Positions 17,427-27,107 of a DNA stretch of 64,000 bases are shown piece by piece. Position numbers and translations under genes: made by a program. Numbering within the stretch: position 1 is the stretch's first letter; the number at the start of each line of letters is the position of its first letter. The DNA is from Spirosoma telluris (GTDB lineage Bacteria; Bacteroidota; Bacteroidia; Cytophagales; Spirosomataceae): contig QLII01000001.1 of the NCBI GenBank assembly GCA_003259005.1, forward strand, positions 2,992,501 to 3,056,500, in the 5' to 3' direction. Under the pieces are notes generated by a model that worked only from the letters and a program-made list of their open reading frames with translations, did no database searches and was not told where the DNA came from.

Positions 17427-18647
17427 TCACAGCGCAAAACGCAAACCGATGATGAGTGGAATCAATTCAACGATACAAAGGTACGAAAATAAATAAAGAT
17501 TCTTGATAGGGTCAACACTTCGTATGACGAAGTATAAAAGTATTAAGCGAGCAGCATAGAATCCAATCAATGGGATTAACAACGCATTTTGAGACCATGT
17601 TGAGGCTGGGGTATTATACGCTATAACTGCCAGAAGTAGCGTTAAAGCCGTAAAAAATAGCAACGACGACTGTAAGATTTTAAAATAATGAACGTTAACT
17701 ACATCCTGTAATTTATAAAGACCGCCCATTATTTCTAACGCTACATATTTCCCCATTAAGCTTAAAAAGGCAACTCCACTCAGCAAAAAAAACTCACCCA
17801 ACAGCCAACCCAAGTGCTGTTCACCCAATAAGAGGGTTCGAGATGCGAACACATCCAGGTTACGACTTTGAACAAACACAATCAGATAAGCAATCACAAA
17901 ACTCAGATTAAGTACAAACAGCGTATTCGTACTGCTCAAGGGTCTATTGATTAGAAACGAATCCTCCTGCGCTCGCATTGAAATCAAATCGCGTAAACTG
18001 TAAAATCGTTGAAAGGCGCGTTGATAAAACGAGAACAGAAAGGAATGAGTAGCCAGTAAAAATAATAACCCCAAACTCATGAAGTTCTCGTAAATCGTAC
18101 GGGAGCGAGGTCGTACACTCAGATTGTCATCGTGCAAAATAACAGGCTTTTGAGTGGCAGACTTAGGATAGCCAATGAATAACTGCTTATCGCTTATGCC
18201 GGGAGCGCCATAAATGGTTAGGAAAATTTCAGGCTGGCGATAAATTCGGTATAGGCTATCAATGCTTACTACCTGCCATTGGTCAGCACGAAGTTTCCGT
18301 TTAAGGGCGGCATTGATAAACATATAGCCATCCTGCTGTGTCGACACCAGTAGACTATAATGCCGATTGCTTTCCAGATCTATATAAACACTCAAAGCCG
18401 TCTGGTCGGCATGGAGTTCCACAATGTAGGGAACATAGGCTTTCGCCCGTTCATCATACACCTGAAAATCGTCGTGGAAATCGTGGATGGGATAATAACG
18501 CCCACCAGGTCCAATACCAGTTGCACGTGGTTGAGCAATAGCAAATGAGCAAAAAAGAAAGAGCGAAAGAGTGAAAGAGCGAAAGAGTGTTACAAGGGCA
18601 TAGTTGTTTCCCTTTTTGTTTACTCTTTCGCTCTTTCGCTCTTTCAT
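17427..18647 (-). CDS. DUF4271 family membrane protein
   Basis: This 406-aa protein of unknown function has an N-terminal signal peptide (TLFRSFTLSLFLFCSFAIAQ) and a beta-rich periplasmic part of about 150 residues. A C-terminal block has about seven or eight membrane helices (residues roughly 190-405) ending in ELIPLIIGLRFAL, which matches the DUF4271 family. It is upstream of hemD, a recurrent pair in Bacteroidota. The first 35 codons lie in a period-8 GAAAGAGY repeat, so the hydrophobic core of the signal peptide is encoded by repeat DNA. No better start is visible further in. Confidence 0.8.
   Translation of the reverse strand: MKERKSERVNKKGNNYALVTLFRSFTLSLFLFCSFAIAQPRATGIGPGGRYYPIHDFHDDFQVYDERAKAYVPYIVELHADQTALSVYIDLESNRHYSLLVSTQQDGYMFINAALKRKLRADQWQVVSIDSLYRIYRQPEIFLTIYGAPGISDKQLFIGYPKSATQKPVILHDDNLSVRPRSRTIYENFMSLGLLFLLATHSFLFSFYQRAFQRFYSLRDLISMRAQEDSFLINRPLSSTNTLFVLNLSFVIAYLIVFVQSRNLDVFASRTLLLGEQHLGWLLGEFFLLSGVAFLSLMGKYVALEIMGGLYKLQDVVNVHYFKILQSSLLFFTALTLLLAVIAYNTPASTWSQNALLIPLIGFYAARLILLYFVIRSVDPIKNLYLFSYLCIVELIPLIIGLRFAL
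18557..18645. repeat. GAAAGAGY tandem and inverted repeat at the 5' end of the DUF4271 gene
   Basis: Four tandem 8-mers of the form GAAAGAGC/T occupy 18557-18588. Three reverse-complement copies occupy 18622-18645. The 24-bp arms (18565-18588 and 18622-18645) match with one mismatch and are separated by 33 bases. Both arms fall inside the DUF4271 reading frame. The left arm encodes most of the signal peptide and the right arm encodes the first eight residues. Confidence 0.8.
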
Positions 18648-18676
18648 TCCGCTTCGGCGTTCCGATTCACTCGTTA

Positions 18677-19552
18677 TTATTTTCCTAATGCTTTCAGCAT
18701 TGTGTCACCAATGAGAGCAGGGGACTCAACTACATGGATACCACATTCACGCATGATGGCCATTTTTGCGGCAGCGGTATCATCAGCGCCACCGACAATA
18801 GCCCCCGCGTGGCCCATCCGACGGCCTTTTGGGGCAGTCTGACCAGCAATAAAGCCAACAACGGGTTTGCGATTGCCATCGGCTTTGATCCAGCGAGCGG
18901 CTTCGGCTTCCATACCTCCACCAATTTCCCCAATCATGACGATAGCATCGGTATCCGGGTCGTTCATTAGTAGTTCAACGGCCTGCTTGGTTGTTGTACC
19001 GATAATTGGATCACCGCCGATGCCAATAGCAGTCGATTGCCCGAGTCCAGCTTTGGTCAATTGATCAACAGCTTCGTAAGTAAGTGTTCCTGACTTGGAA
19101 ACAATACCAATTCTACCTTTGGTAAAGATAAAACCGGGCATAATACCCACCTTACACTCTTCAGCAGTCATAACACCAGGGCAGTTTGGCCCAATGAGCC
19201 GCACATCCTTATCGGTTAAGTAGTTTTTCACGGCTACCATGTCTTCCGTCGGAATACCTTCGGTAATGCAGATAATTACCTTTATACCGGCTTCAGCTGC
19301 TTCCATAATGGCATCGGCAGCAAAAGCAGGCGGCACGAAAATAATGGATACGTTGGCCCCGGCCTGATCAACTGCCTGCTGAACAGTGTTGAACACAGGT
19401 CGATCAAGGTGCGTCTGGCCACCTTTGCCAGGCGTTACCCCACCTACAACGTTAGTACCATACTCGATCATCTGCTGGGCATGAAAACTGCCTTCTGAGC
19501 CAGTAAAGCCCTGGACGATAACTTTAGAATCTTTGTTGACTAAAACAGACAT
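18677..19552 (-). CDS. sucD: Succinyl-CoA synthetase alpha subunit
   Basis: This subunit, with SucC, converts succinyl-CoA to succinate with nucleoside triphosphate formation in the TCA cycle. The 291-aa sequence begins with the CoA-binding Rossmann fold ([19 protein letters not shown]). It includes IIGPNCPG-like [11 protein letters not shown], the swivel segment [20 protein letters not shown] and the active-site histidine loop in [13 protein letters not shown], where the His is phosphorylated. Length is standard. sucC is not adjacent, which is common in Bacteroidota. Confidence 0.96.
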   Translation of the reverse strand: MSVLVNKDSKVIVQGFTGSEGSFHAQQMIEYGTNVVGGVTPGKGGQTHLDRPVFNTVQQAVDQAGANVSIIFVPPAFAADAIMEAAEAGIKVIICITEGIPTEDMVAVKNYLTDKDVRLIGPNCPGVMTAEECKVGIMPGFIFTKGRIGIVSKSGTLTYEAVDQLTKAGLGQSTAIGIGGDPIIGTTTKQAVELLMNDPDTDAIVMIGEIGGGMEAEAARWIKADGNRKPVVGFIAGQTAPKGRRMGHAGAIVGGADDTAAAKMAIMRECGIHVVESPALIGDTMLKALGK

Positions 19553-19697
19553 GACAGGTTTTAGAAATCGTTGGCGATACAGTTAGGTAAAGAAAAGAGG
19601 AATAAATAAATGAATACAGAAACTCCTGCTCGTTCACTTATCCTTCCTGCGTCTTTAAAAGTTGGGCAAAAGTAGCCGAAACTTCGTAAATTACGTG

Positions 19698-20286
19698 ATG
19701 ATTTTTTCGCACATCCTTTCCGGCTCCATTCTTGCCGGGCGGGCGTCGGAGTGTTCTGGCACTTTTTCGGACGCATTTCCCTCTTTAACCGGCTCTTATG
19801 GGGCTTCTTTTTGTTACTAACATCACTGGCAGCTCTGATTGGCGTTATCTATTTTGCGGGTGATGAGTCACTTGAGCCGCTACATCAGTCAATGATTATT
19901 CTCTCCGACAGTCTGGGGGTTGTGTGCGTCGTTACGGCAGTGTATGCCCTGTTAAACTATCAAAAACTTTCTCTGGCAACCTTCATAACGACTATTGTGC
20001 TAGGGTTACTCCTGTTTGTCAGCTTATTACGCCCTGATGTACGCGTTTTTACGCCTGTTATTCCCTCACTAGGCATTTTAGTACTAATGCTGATGGCCGT
20101 ATTTTCTCTACTTCAGCGTAATAAACGGGCCTGTGGGTGGTATTAGCTGCTATGATGATGGGCCTGGCGACTAAAGCTGAAGCCTTCGGTTCATTGATTC
20201 ATCCTACCGATTTTTATCATTATGCAACTACCGTTGCTCTCTGGTTTTTCGGAAAAGCTTCAGACTGGCGCGTTGGCGTTGTATAA
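19698..20286 (+). CDS. Conserved multi-pass membrane protein with two frameshifts
   Basis: I do not recognise the family. A reading frame beginning MIFSHILSGSILAG at 19698 joins the main frame (VFWHFFGRISLFNRLLWGFF) if one G is added to the GGG run near 19737-19743. That frame then joins WVVLAAMMMGLATKAEAFG and a tail with DFYHYATTVALWFFG if one base is added in the GGGCC near 20127-20131. The restored product is about 196 aa with roughly seven hydrophobic helices and a His-containing motif in the last one. Literally read, only a 131-aa GTG-started fragment (19751-20146) survives. The length becoming divisible by three after both corrections supports the reconstruction. Confidence 0.6.
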
Positions 20287-20396
20287 CCTAGCCATGTAGA
20301 AAAAAAAGCTGCTGCGCTAACCAATTCTTTCCGCAATGAGTTACTCACTCAGCTCTTTATAGAAAGAGGAAAAAGTCGACTCATTACTCAACGAAC

Positions 20397-21464
20397 GTGA
20401 ATTTACTGGAATTAGCCCACGATCCGGTTCAAACAGCCCGCGTCGCTCGCCTTGTCTACATGAATGATACGATGCCAGGTATCCATCGGCATCGTAAAGA
20501 CCGTGAGTTTGCCTACGTTGATTCCAAAGGCAATCTCCTGACGGATGAAGAAACTCTTGCGCGTATTCGTAGCATGACCCTTCCTCCTGCCTGGGAGAAT
20601 GTATGGATTAGCCCAAAAGCTAATGGCCATTTACAGGCAACAGGTATCGACACTAAAAATCGGAAGCAGTACCGGTATCACGCAAAATGGAACGCGATTC
20701 GGAGCGAAACAAAGTTCTTTCGGATGGTAGCTTTTGGCGAAGCAATGCCGCTGCTTCGGGAGCGACTAGCCAGCGATTTAAAAATCAGTACCCTTTCGCG
20801 CGAGAAAGTAATTGCCATTGCGCTCGGAGTGATGGAACAAACCCTTATCCGGGTCGGGAATGCCGCTTACGAGAAAGAATATGGCTCCTATGGTCTGACA
20901 ACTCTCAAGAACCGACATGTAAAACTTGAAGGGAGCGAAGTACGGTTTAGTTTTAAAGGTAAGAAAGGCATCTATCACGACATTACCCTTCACGATCGGC
21001 GATTGTCACGCCTGGTAAAAGCCTGCCGCGATATCCCAGGCAAAGAATTGTTTCAGTATATCGATCAAAACGGGGAACGGCATGCCATCGACTCAGGTAT
21101 GGTAAACGATTACCTGCACGAAACAATGGGTGATGATTTTTCGGCGAAAGATTTCCGTACCTGGGCTGGGACTGTAAATGCCTTACGGCTCTTAGTCGAG
21201 TTAGAGCCCTGCGATACGGAAAAAGAATTGAAGAAAAATGTAAATACGGTACTGGACGAAGTAGCCCACCAGTTAGGTAACACGCGTACTGTTTGCCGGA
21301 AGCACTATGTACATCCACAGATACTGGAAGCCTATGAGTGTCAGGATTTGAACCCGTATATCAAACAAAAAGCCCGTTTCCGAAAAACCAGCCCTTTTGG
21401 TCTCGATGGGGTTGAGAAATTATTACTGAAATTTTTGAAAGACCAGATTAAGTTAGTGAAGTAA
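20397..21464 (+). CDS. DNA topoisomerase IB (bacterial, eukaryote-like)
   Basis: The enzyme relaxes DNA supercoils through a 3'-phosphotyrosine intermediate. The 355-aa protein has the small bacterial TopIB layout. A DNA-clamp N-terminal domain includes MPGIHRHRKDREFAYVD and LPPAWENVWISPKANGHLQ. The catalytic pentad is recognisable as Arg152 (LIRVGNAAY), Lys171 (LKNRH), Arg254 (KDFRTWAGT) and the nucleophile Tyr304 in CRKHYVHP. The start is GTG at 20397. The stop codon lies inside the left arm of a 29-bp inverted repeat shared with the convergent TolC-like gene. Confidence 0.94.
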   Translation: MNLLELAHDPVQTARVARLVYMNDTMPGIHRHRKDREFAYVDSKGNLLTDEETLARIRSMTLPPAWENVWISPKANGHLQATGIDTKNRKQYRYHAKWNAIRSETKFFRMVAFGEAMPLLRERLASDLKISTLSREKVIAIALGVMEQTLIRVGNAAYEKEYGSYGLTTLKNRHVKLEGSEVRFSFKGKKGIYHDITLHDRRLSRLVKACRDIPGKELFQYIDQNGERHAIDSGMVNDYLHETMGDDFSAKDFRTWAGTVNALRLLVELEPCDTEKELKKNVNTVLDEVAHQLGNTRTVCRKHYVHPQILEAYECQDLNPYIKQKARFRKTSPFGLDGVEKLLLKFLKDQIKLVK

Positions 21465-21563
21465 GTGGAATGAGTAGATTAAGTGAAGTGGGTGAAATAA
21501 GTAGAGTAGATACCTTGCTTAGGCTTAGCAACTACTTCACTTAATCTACTCATTTCACTTACT
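21460..21563. repeat. 29-bp inverted repeat between convergent genes, AAGTGRAG word family
   Basis: The arm at 21460-21488 (starting AGTAAGTGGAATGAGTAG) and the arm at 21535-21563 are reverse complements with one G-T type mismatch over 29 bases. The left arm includes the topoisomerase stop codon. The inner segment 21480-21511 is about 80% identical, with only purine changes, to 46774-46805 in another convergent gap. The repeat may act as a bidirectional terminator but lacks T-runs. Confidence 0.75.
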
Positions 21564-21580
21564 GCACTGACTCCACTTAA

Positions 21581-22969
21581 TTACTGCCCAAGATCCTGTG
21601 AAATAGTGCTACTGAGTCGAAGCAACTCAATTTCAGCAGCCTTGGCATTGTACTCGGCCTCAATCAGTCGGGTTTGCGCATTAATGGCATTACGCTGCAC
21701 ATCGCGAAACTCAACAAACGTCGAGTTTCCAATACGGTACCGATCATAAGCAATCTCTACGTTCTGGTTCGCTAATTGGTTATTCAATACTTCCAGATTC
21801 AGTAGGTTTAAACTGTTCTGATAGGCCTGATAGGTTTGATTCAGAGCCGCCAGCAGTTGGAGACGCTGGTTATCTTCCTGATCCTTTGCAATGATGTTAT
21901 TGACACGAGCATTTTGAATCTGACGCTTTAGATTATAGCCATTGAAAATCGGAATGGATGCAACTATGTTATAGTTAAGCGCACTAGTTCGACCCGTTTC
22001 CACCCCAAACCCTCCCTGGTTATCCTGAAATTGGTAGCTGTATCCCGCTGTAGCTGTAACAAGCGGCAACTGGGCGGCATTAGCCAACTGTAAATTCAAA
22101 TCAACAACAGTACGATTAAGAACAGCCGCAGCCAATAGTGGATTATTTGACGTTAGCGATTGCTGAAGCGGAGGCAGTTGGAGATTAGGGCGGGCAATAA
22201 TTGTATCACGTACCGCAAATTCCATTTGTGGGTCGCGAACCAGCACCGTATTCAGGATAATTTTAGCGTTTCGTAGTGCCTGCTCCTGCGAAAGCAGAGC
22301 GGCACTGTCTGTATTGTAATCAACCTGAGCACTCAGGAAATCGACTTTCGAACGGGTACCTACTTCGTAGTTAGCCTTGGCCAGTTCGAGCCGTTCACGC
22401 GAAATATCAAGGGCCTGACTAAAGGCAATCAGCCGTTGTAACTGCCGAACCACATCATAATAACTGGTGGCCACGCTGGCCATTGTGGCCTCTATGTTGG
22501 CGCGGGTATTCACCGTACTTAGCTTTAGCAATTGCTCAAGTTGCGTGTAAATTGACCGTCGGGCATAGCCATTGAAGATGGTATAATTTAGGTTTAGTCC
22601 CAAATTAGATGTACGGTTGAAAATACCTCGTCCCTCTCTGGGTGATGGTGACCCACCAATGAATGTTTGCCGGAAATTTTGTACTCCTCCATTTGAGTTA
22701 CCATTAAAGGTTAAAGAAGGCAAGTACCCCGCGTTACCCTTCGTATAGTTGTTCTTCGAAATTTCCTCTAGTGATCGGTTAATATGAATTTGATAATTCT
22801 TTCCAACCGCCTGTTCAATAGCCTGTGGGAGCGTTAGCAGCTCACCCGTCTGGGGAAGAGTAGCGAGGGTAAAGGTTCGTTGTTGAGCACGTTGAATAGC
22901 ATTTTGTGGCTGCTGAGCAAAGACCGTAAGAGGAAGACAAGTAAAAAAAAGCCAACTGCTGAGTTTCAT
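21581..22969 (-). CDS. TolC-like outer membrane efflux protein
   Basis: This 462-aa outer-membrane channel protein belongs to the type I secretion/RND efflux TolC family. A signal peptide (MKLSSWLFFTCLPLTVFAQ) precedes two homologous halves. Each half has long helices (for example LERLELAKANYEVGTRSKVDFLSAQ-like and QLANQNVEIAYDRYRIG) and barrel strands. The repeated Y-x-x-G-x(3)-F/V-x-F pattern near residues 200 and 415 is typical. No inner-membrane pump or membrane-fusion gene is adjacent, so the partner is unknown. A TACTTTTG element lies about 30 bases upstream of the start. Confidence 0.9.
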   Translation of the reverse strand: MKLSSWLFFTCLPLTVFAQQPQNAIQRAQQRTFTLATLPQTGELLTLPQAIEQAVGKNYQIHINRSLEEISKNNYTKGNAGYLPSLTFNGNSNGGVQNFRQTFIGGSPSPREGRGIFNRTSNLGLNLNYTIFNGYARRSIYTQLEQLLKLSTVNTRANIEATMASVATSYYDVVRQLQRLIAFSQALDISRERLELAKANYEVGTRSKVDFLSAQVDYNTDSAALLSQEQALRNAKIILNTVLVRDPQMEFAVRDTIIARPNLQLPPLQQSLTSNNPLLAAAVLNRTVVDLNLQLANAAQLPLVTATAGYSYQFQDNQGGFGVETGRTSALNYNIVASIPIFNGYNLKRQIQNARVNNIIAKDQEDNQRLQLLAALNQTYQAYQNSLNLLNLEVLNNQLANQNVEIAYDRYRIGNSTFVEFRDVQRNAINAQTRLIEAEYNAKAAEIELLRLSSTISQDLGQ

Positions 22970-22999
22970 TGATTCGAGGTTGAGAAGAACAAGTAAGAC

Positions 23000-23007
23000 A
23001 AAAGTAA
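23000..23007 (-). promoter_or_regulatory. Candidate -7 element for the TolC-like gene
   Basis: On the minus strand this reads TACTTTTG, a full match to the Bacteroidota -7 consensus TAnnTTTG, 30 bases upstream of the ATG ending at 22969. I find no convincing -33 element at the expected distance. Confidence 0.45.
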
Positions 23008-23075
23008 GAGAATCTTCAATTGGCCCGTCAGCTTATTCGCCTTTCGCTTATCTTGCATCTTTCCTTTTAATCCTC

Positions 23076-24705
23076 ATGAAACGTCTGCTGCTGCTGTTTT
23101 CTACTCTGTTGGCCCTATTAACGGGTTGCTCTTTCAAAAAAAAAGCTGATTTACTTGTCAAAAACGCACAAGTATATACTGCTGATTCCAGTTTTTCGAT
23201 GGCCGATGCATTTGTCATCGAAGATGGAAAATTTCTGGCAGTGGGCTCGTCTCAGGCTTTGGCAGATCAGTATGAAGCCACGACTACAGTTGACCTGGGC
23301 GGGCAGCCCGTTTATCCGGTTTCTATGACCCTCATGCCCACTTTTTGGGGCTGGGACAAGTACTCGACCAGGCCGATCTGGTTGGCGCAGCATCATACGA
23401 TGAAGTGATTGAGCGATTAAAAACATTTCACAAAACCCATCCCAACGTATTGTGGCTTAGCGGTCGGGTTGGGATCAGAATGACTGGCCCGAGAAAACGT
23501 TCCCAACAAAAGAAAAACTCGATGCTGCCTTCCCCAATGTCCCTGTCGCATTAATGCGCGTTGATGGCCATGCATTGTTTGTGAATTCAAAAGCCCTTCG
23601 ACTGGCCAACATAACTGCCGGATCAACACTTCCCGGTGGCGAAGTTTTACTGGAAAACGGCGAGCCAACGGGTGTACTGGTTGACAATGCCATGCAGTTC
23701 ATCAAACGTGTGATCCCACGCCCCGACAATACTGATAAAGCTCGTATGCTGCTGAATGCCCAAAAGACTTGTTTTGCCTTAGGGCTAACAACCGTATCTG
23801 ATGCAGGCATCAGTCCCGATGAGATAAACCTGATCGACAGTCTGCACCGAACGGGCAAACTCAAGATCCGTGATTATGCCATGATCAGCCTCGGTGAACC
23901 AAATCTGGATTATTTTCTCAAACGAGGCCCCTTCCAGACAGATCGCCTAACCGTCCGTTCGTTCAAACTTTATGCCGACGGCGCTTTAGGCTCTCGCGGA
24001 GCCTGCCTGCGTCAACCCTATAGCGACCGTCCCGAAACAGGCGGATTTCTGCTACTGGCCCCGTCGGAACTGGAGCGGGTAACCAAACTGCTATATGCGT
24101 CTAAATTTCAGGCCAATACCCATTGCATTGGCGACTCGGCCAACCATCTGATGCTTGATCTATACGGCAAGTTATTGAAAGGAAAAAATGACCGTCGGTG
24201 GCGGATTGAGCACGCCCAGGTGGTATCGCCAGAAGATGTTGTGAAGTTTGGTCAATACTCCATTATTCCCTCCGTACAGCCAACGCACGCTACCTCGGAT
24301 ATGTACTGGGCGGGTGATCGGCTAGGACCGATTCGTGTAAAAGGAGCCTATGCGTTTAATGACCTTATGAAACAGAACAGTCTGATTGCCTTTGGCAGTG
24401 ATTTTCCGGTAGAAGCTCCTAATCCATTATTTGGTTTTCATGCGGCAGTAGCTCGCCAAGACGCCAAGAATTTCCCGGAAGGTGGCTATCAGATGGAGAA
24501 TGCAGTTGATCGAAAATCTGCGCTACTGGCAATGACGCGCTGGGCCGCCTACGCAAATTTTGAAGATCAACTCCGAGGTTGTATTGCGCCAGGCAAACAA
24601 GCTGACTTTGTGATTCTTGATCAGGACATTATGACCGTCCCAAATCAGAAGCTACGTCAGACGAAAGTGAAACAAACCTGGATTGGTGGCGAACGAGTAT
24701 ATTAA
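23076..24705 (+). CDS. Amidohydrolase family lipoprotein, YtcJ-like (two frameshifts)
   Basis: This is a metal-dependent hydrolase of the amidohydrolase 3 group with unknown substrate. It is probably exported, because the N-terminus MKRLLLLFSTLLALLTGCSF carries a lipobox ending at Cys18. DLLVKNAQVYTADSSFSMADA is the usual composite-domain start. The metal motif appears in the restored frame as FYDPHAHFLGLGQ. Breaks at 23316-23317 (CC) and 23466-23468 (GGG) are each mended by one extra base, restoring GRGWDQNDWP and a 543-aa protein. Later blocks include RIEHAQ and GSDFPVEAPNP. The stop overlaps that of the convergent GreA-like gene by 4 bases. Confidence 0.88.
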
Positions 24706-25163
24706 TATACATCCAGAATCTGATACGTCATTTTATTGAACACCACCGAATCACCCGCCCTTCGGCCTGATAAGGCCACGGCAATTGGTGATGCGGCTGA
24801 AACAGCGAAATAATCCTTTCCCTCGGTGGTGAGTTTGCCTGCACTCATACTAACGAAAAATGATCCTCGATTTGTAATGACCAGGCAACCCGGTTGAACG
24901 ATATCATATCTTTTATCTATGTTTAGTCGATTCAATTCCTGACCAAGTTTTTGGGCTTCAGCAAGAAGTTGGGCATTCCGATCCCGTTCGAGTTGAGCCA
25001 TCGCCCGCCCGGTTTCGTATTTATCCCCCGCACTGCTTTTCGATTCCGAATTGGCAGCCTCCTGAGCGGCCTCCATTGCCTGTCTGGCAGTGCTAACTCG
25101 CTGCTGTACATAGGCTTCGCACAGGGAGAAAAGGGCTGATTTAATTTGCTGTTGATTCGACAC
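24702..25163 (-). CDS. GreA/GreB-like factor (small Bacteroidota form)
   Basis: This 153-aa protein resembles transcript cleavage factors. It has an N-terminal antiparallel coiled coil (about residues 5-75, rich in Ala, Glu, Gln and Arg) and a C-terminal FKBP-like beta domain (about 85-153, with PGCLVITNRGSFFVSMSAG and AASPIAVALSGRRAGDSVVF). Such proteins may bind the RNA polymerase secondary channel, but whether this one stimulates cleavage is unknown. The tip acidic pair is not clearly preserved. The start is GTG, 1 base after the GMC oxidoreductase stop, so the two genes are probably co-transcribed. Similar proteins are sometimes mislabelled as 3-oxoacyl-ACP synthase. Confidence 0.75.
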   Translation of the reverse strand: MSNQQQIKSALFSLCEAYVQQRVSTARQAMEAAQEAANSESKSSAGDKYETGRAMAQLERDRNAQLLAEAQKLGQELNRLNIDKRYDIVQPGCLVITNRGSFFVSMSAGKLTTEGKDYFAVSAASPIAVALSGRRAGDSVVFNKMTYQILDVY

Positions 25164-25164
25164 G

Positions 25165-26876
25165 TTATAAATTTCGTTTCTTCATTTCTTCCACGGCAAA
25201 GTTGGCAGCCCGCGCCGTTAAGGCCATGAATGTAATTGATGGGTTTTGTGAACCCGTTGATGTCATAGCCGCGCCATCCGTTATGAATACGTTTTTAACG
25301 CTATGAAGCTGATTATGGGCATTTAGTAACGATGTTTTCGGATCTCGGCCCATGCGTACACCACCCATTTCGTGAATGTCAAGACCGGGATTACGGTGAT
25401 CATCGTAGGATTTGATATGTTTGCAGCCTGATTTGTCCAGCATCTCGGCTCCCTGTTCCAGAAAGTCCTGCATCACCTTCAGGTCATTATCCGTATAGTC
25501 GATGGCTGTTATAAGCTGCGGAATTCCCCACGGGTCTTTTTGATCGGAACTGAGCCGAACATGATTCTCGTAACGCGGAACGGTTTCGGCCTGCATCATC
25601 ATAAATACATGCCAGGCCCCCGGATTGCTGAGTTTATCTTTGAAGTCAGCCCCAAAACCTTCCTGACCGGTTCCCTGTTGCCAACCCGAACGCGCTGCAC
25701 TAAAAGCCACCATATAGCCCCGCTGAAAATCCATTTCCTGCTTACGAACGTTTCGGAAATTGGGCATAAAAGCCGTTGTTGGCCGACGACCGTAGTAGTA
25801 ACCATCGTCAAATCCCTCATAATCAGCCACAATATTACCCCGGTAATTGTGAAACGCTACATAATGGCCCAGCAAACCGCTATCATTTCCCAACCCCTTT
25901 GGGAAACGTCGGGAGGTTGAATTGAGCAACACCAGATTCGTGTTCAGGCAGGCCGCATTGACAAAAATGATTCGGGCGTAATACTCCGTCATTTGTTTTG
26001 TATGCGTGTCAATGACTCGCACACCCGTGGCGCGTTGCTTTATCTCATCGTAAATAATGGAATGAACGACAGAATCAGGCCGCAGAGTTAGTTTACCCGT
26101 TTTTGCCGCCCAGGGAATTGTAGACGAATTAGAACTGAAATAGCCACCATATGGGCATCCCCGATAACACAAATGCCGCGCCTGACATTGTGCCCGTCCC
26201 TGATCGTAATGAATCTGTTTAGGCTCGGTTAAATGAGCGCATCGACCAATAATGACATGACGGTCTTTGTAGTGTTCCGCCACTCGCTTTTGAATGTGCT
26301 TTTCTACACAATTCAACTCCCAGGGCTTTAAAAATTCGCCATCGGAAGCGTCTCCAGACCATCTTTATTCCCGCTGATGCCCACAAACTTTTCGACATGG
26401 CTGTACCAGGGTGCAATATCCTCATAGCGAATGGGCCAGTCAATGGCGGCTCCGTCACGGGCATTCGCTTCAAAATCGAATTTGCTCCAGCGTTGGGTTT
26501 GTCGTGCCCAGATTAGCGACTTCCCTCCCACCTGATAGCCCCGAATCCAGTCAAACGGTTTCTCCTGCACATAGGGATGCTCCGCATCTTTCACAAAAAA
26601 CTGCTGCGTACTTTCGTCTAATGCATAGCATTTTGTGGCAATAGGATTCTGCTGATCAAAGGCTTCGGGCATACGATTCCGGTGCGGAAACTCCCAGGGA
26701 TTAAGCGTCGCTGTAGGATAATCAACTATATGCCGAACATCACGTCCGCGCTCCAGCACAAGGGTTTTCAACCCTTTCTCACACAGTTCCTTTGCTGCCC
26801 ATCCCCCACTAATACCGGAACCGATAACGATAGCATCGTAGGTATTCTGTTTGGTAGCATCGCCATTAATATTCAT
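25165..26876 (-). CDS. GMC family FAD-dependent oxidoreductase (frameshifted)
   Basis: This flavoprotein oxidises an alcohol or sugar and resembles the large subunit of gluconate/glucoside dehydrogenases. The N-terminal part has the FAD motif DAIVIGSGISGGWAAKELC and RGYQVGGKSLIWARQTQRW. The C-terminal part has RHLCYRGCPYGGYF and the GMC ending NVFITDGAAMTSTGSQNPS followed by TFMAL. The frame breaks at 26344-26345, where one extra G restores LPDGEFLKPWELNCVEKH and a continuous 570-aa protein. No gluconate 2-dehydrogenase-type small subunit gene or Tat signal is present here, which is unusual for this subgroup. It is divergent from the SDR genes. Confidence 0.88.
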
Positions 26877-26946
26877 ACGCGAATCTTTAAGGTATAAAAG
26901 TACTAAACCCTGGTATCTATAACGACCTGACTAAGCCAGGCGTTAA

Positions 26947-26991
26947 CAATAAATTTATTGCCAAGTTTTTTGACAATGAACCTATTGTCAA
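26947..26991. promoter_or_regulatory. Two operator-like palindromes in the GMC/SDR divergent region
   Basis: CAATAAATTTATTG at 26947-26960 is a perfect 14-bp palindrome. TTGACAAT (26970-26977) and ATTGTCAA (26984-26991) form an inverted repeat with a 6-bp spacer. They lie about 70-115 bases upstream of the GMC start and 117-160 bases upstream of the first SDR start, a plausible shared control site for two redox genes. No regulator gene is nearby. Confidence 0.4.
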
Positions 26992-27065
26992 ATGAGAAAT
27001 ATCAGCAGCAATACACTTCCCTAACAAATCCACCAGTTCAATAGATTTCTACAAACAACCAACGT

Positions 27066-27073
27066 TACTTTTG
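27066..27073 (+). promoter_or_regulatory. Candidate -7 element for the SDR pair
   Basis: TACTTTTG matches TAnnTTTG and lies 35 bases upstream of the ATG at 27108. The -33 region has no TTG at the expected spacing, so the match is only half supported. Confidence 0.4.
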
Positions 27074-27107
27074 GCTTATTCCCAAAAGTACAACCAACAG
27101 CAACGTT

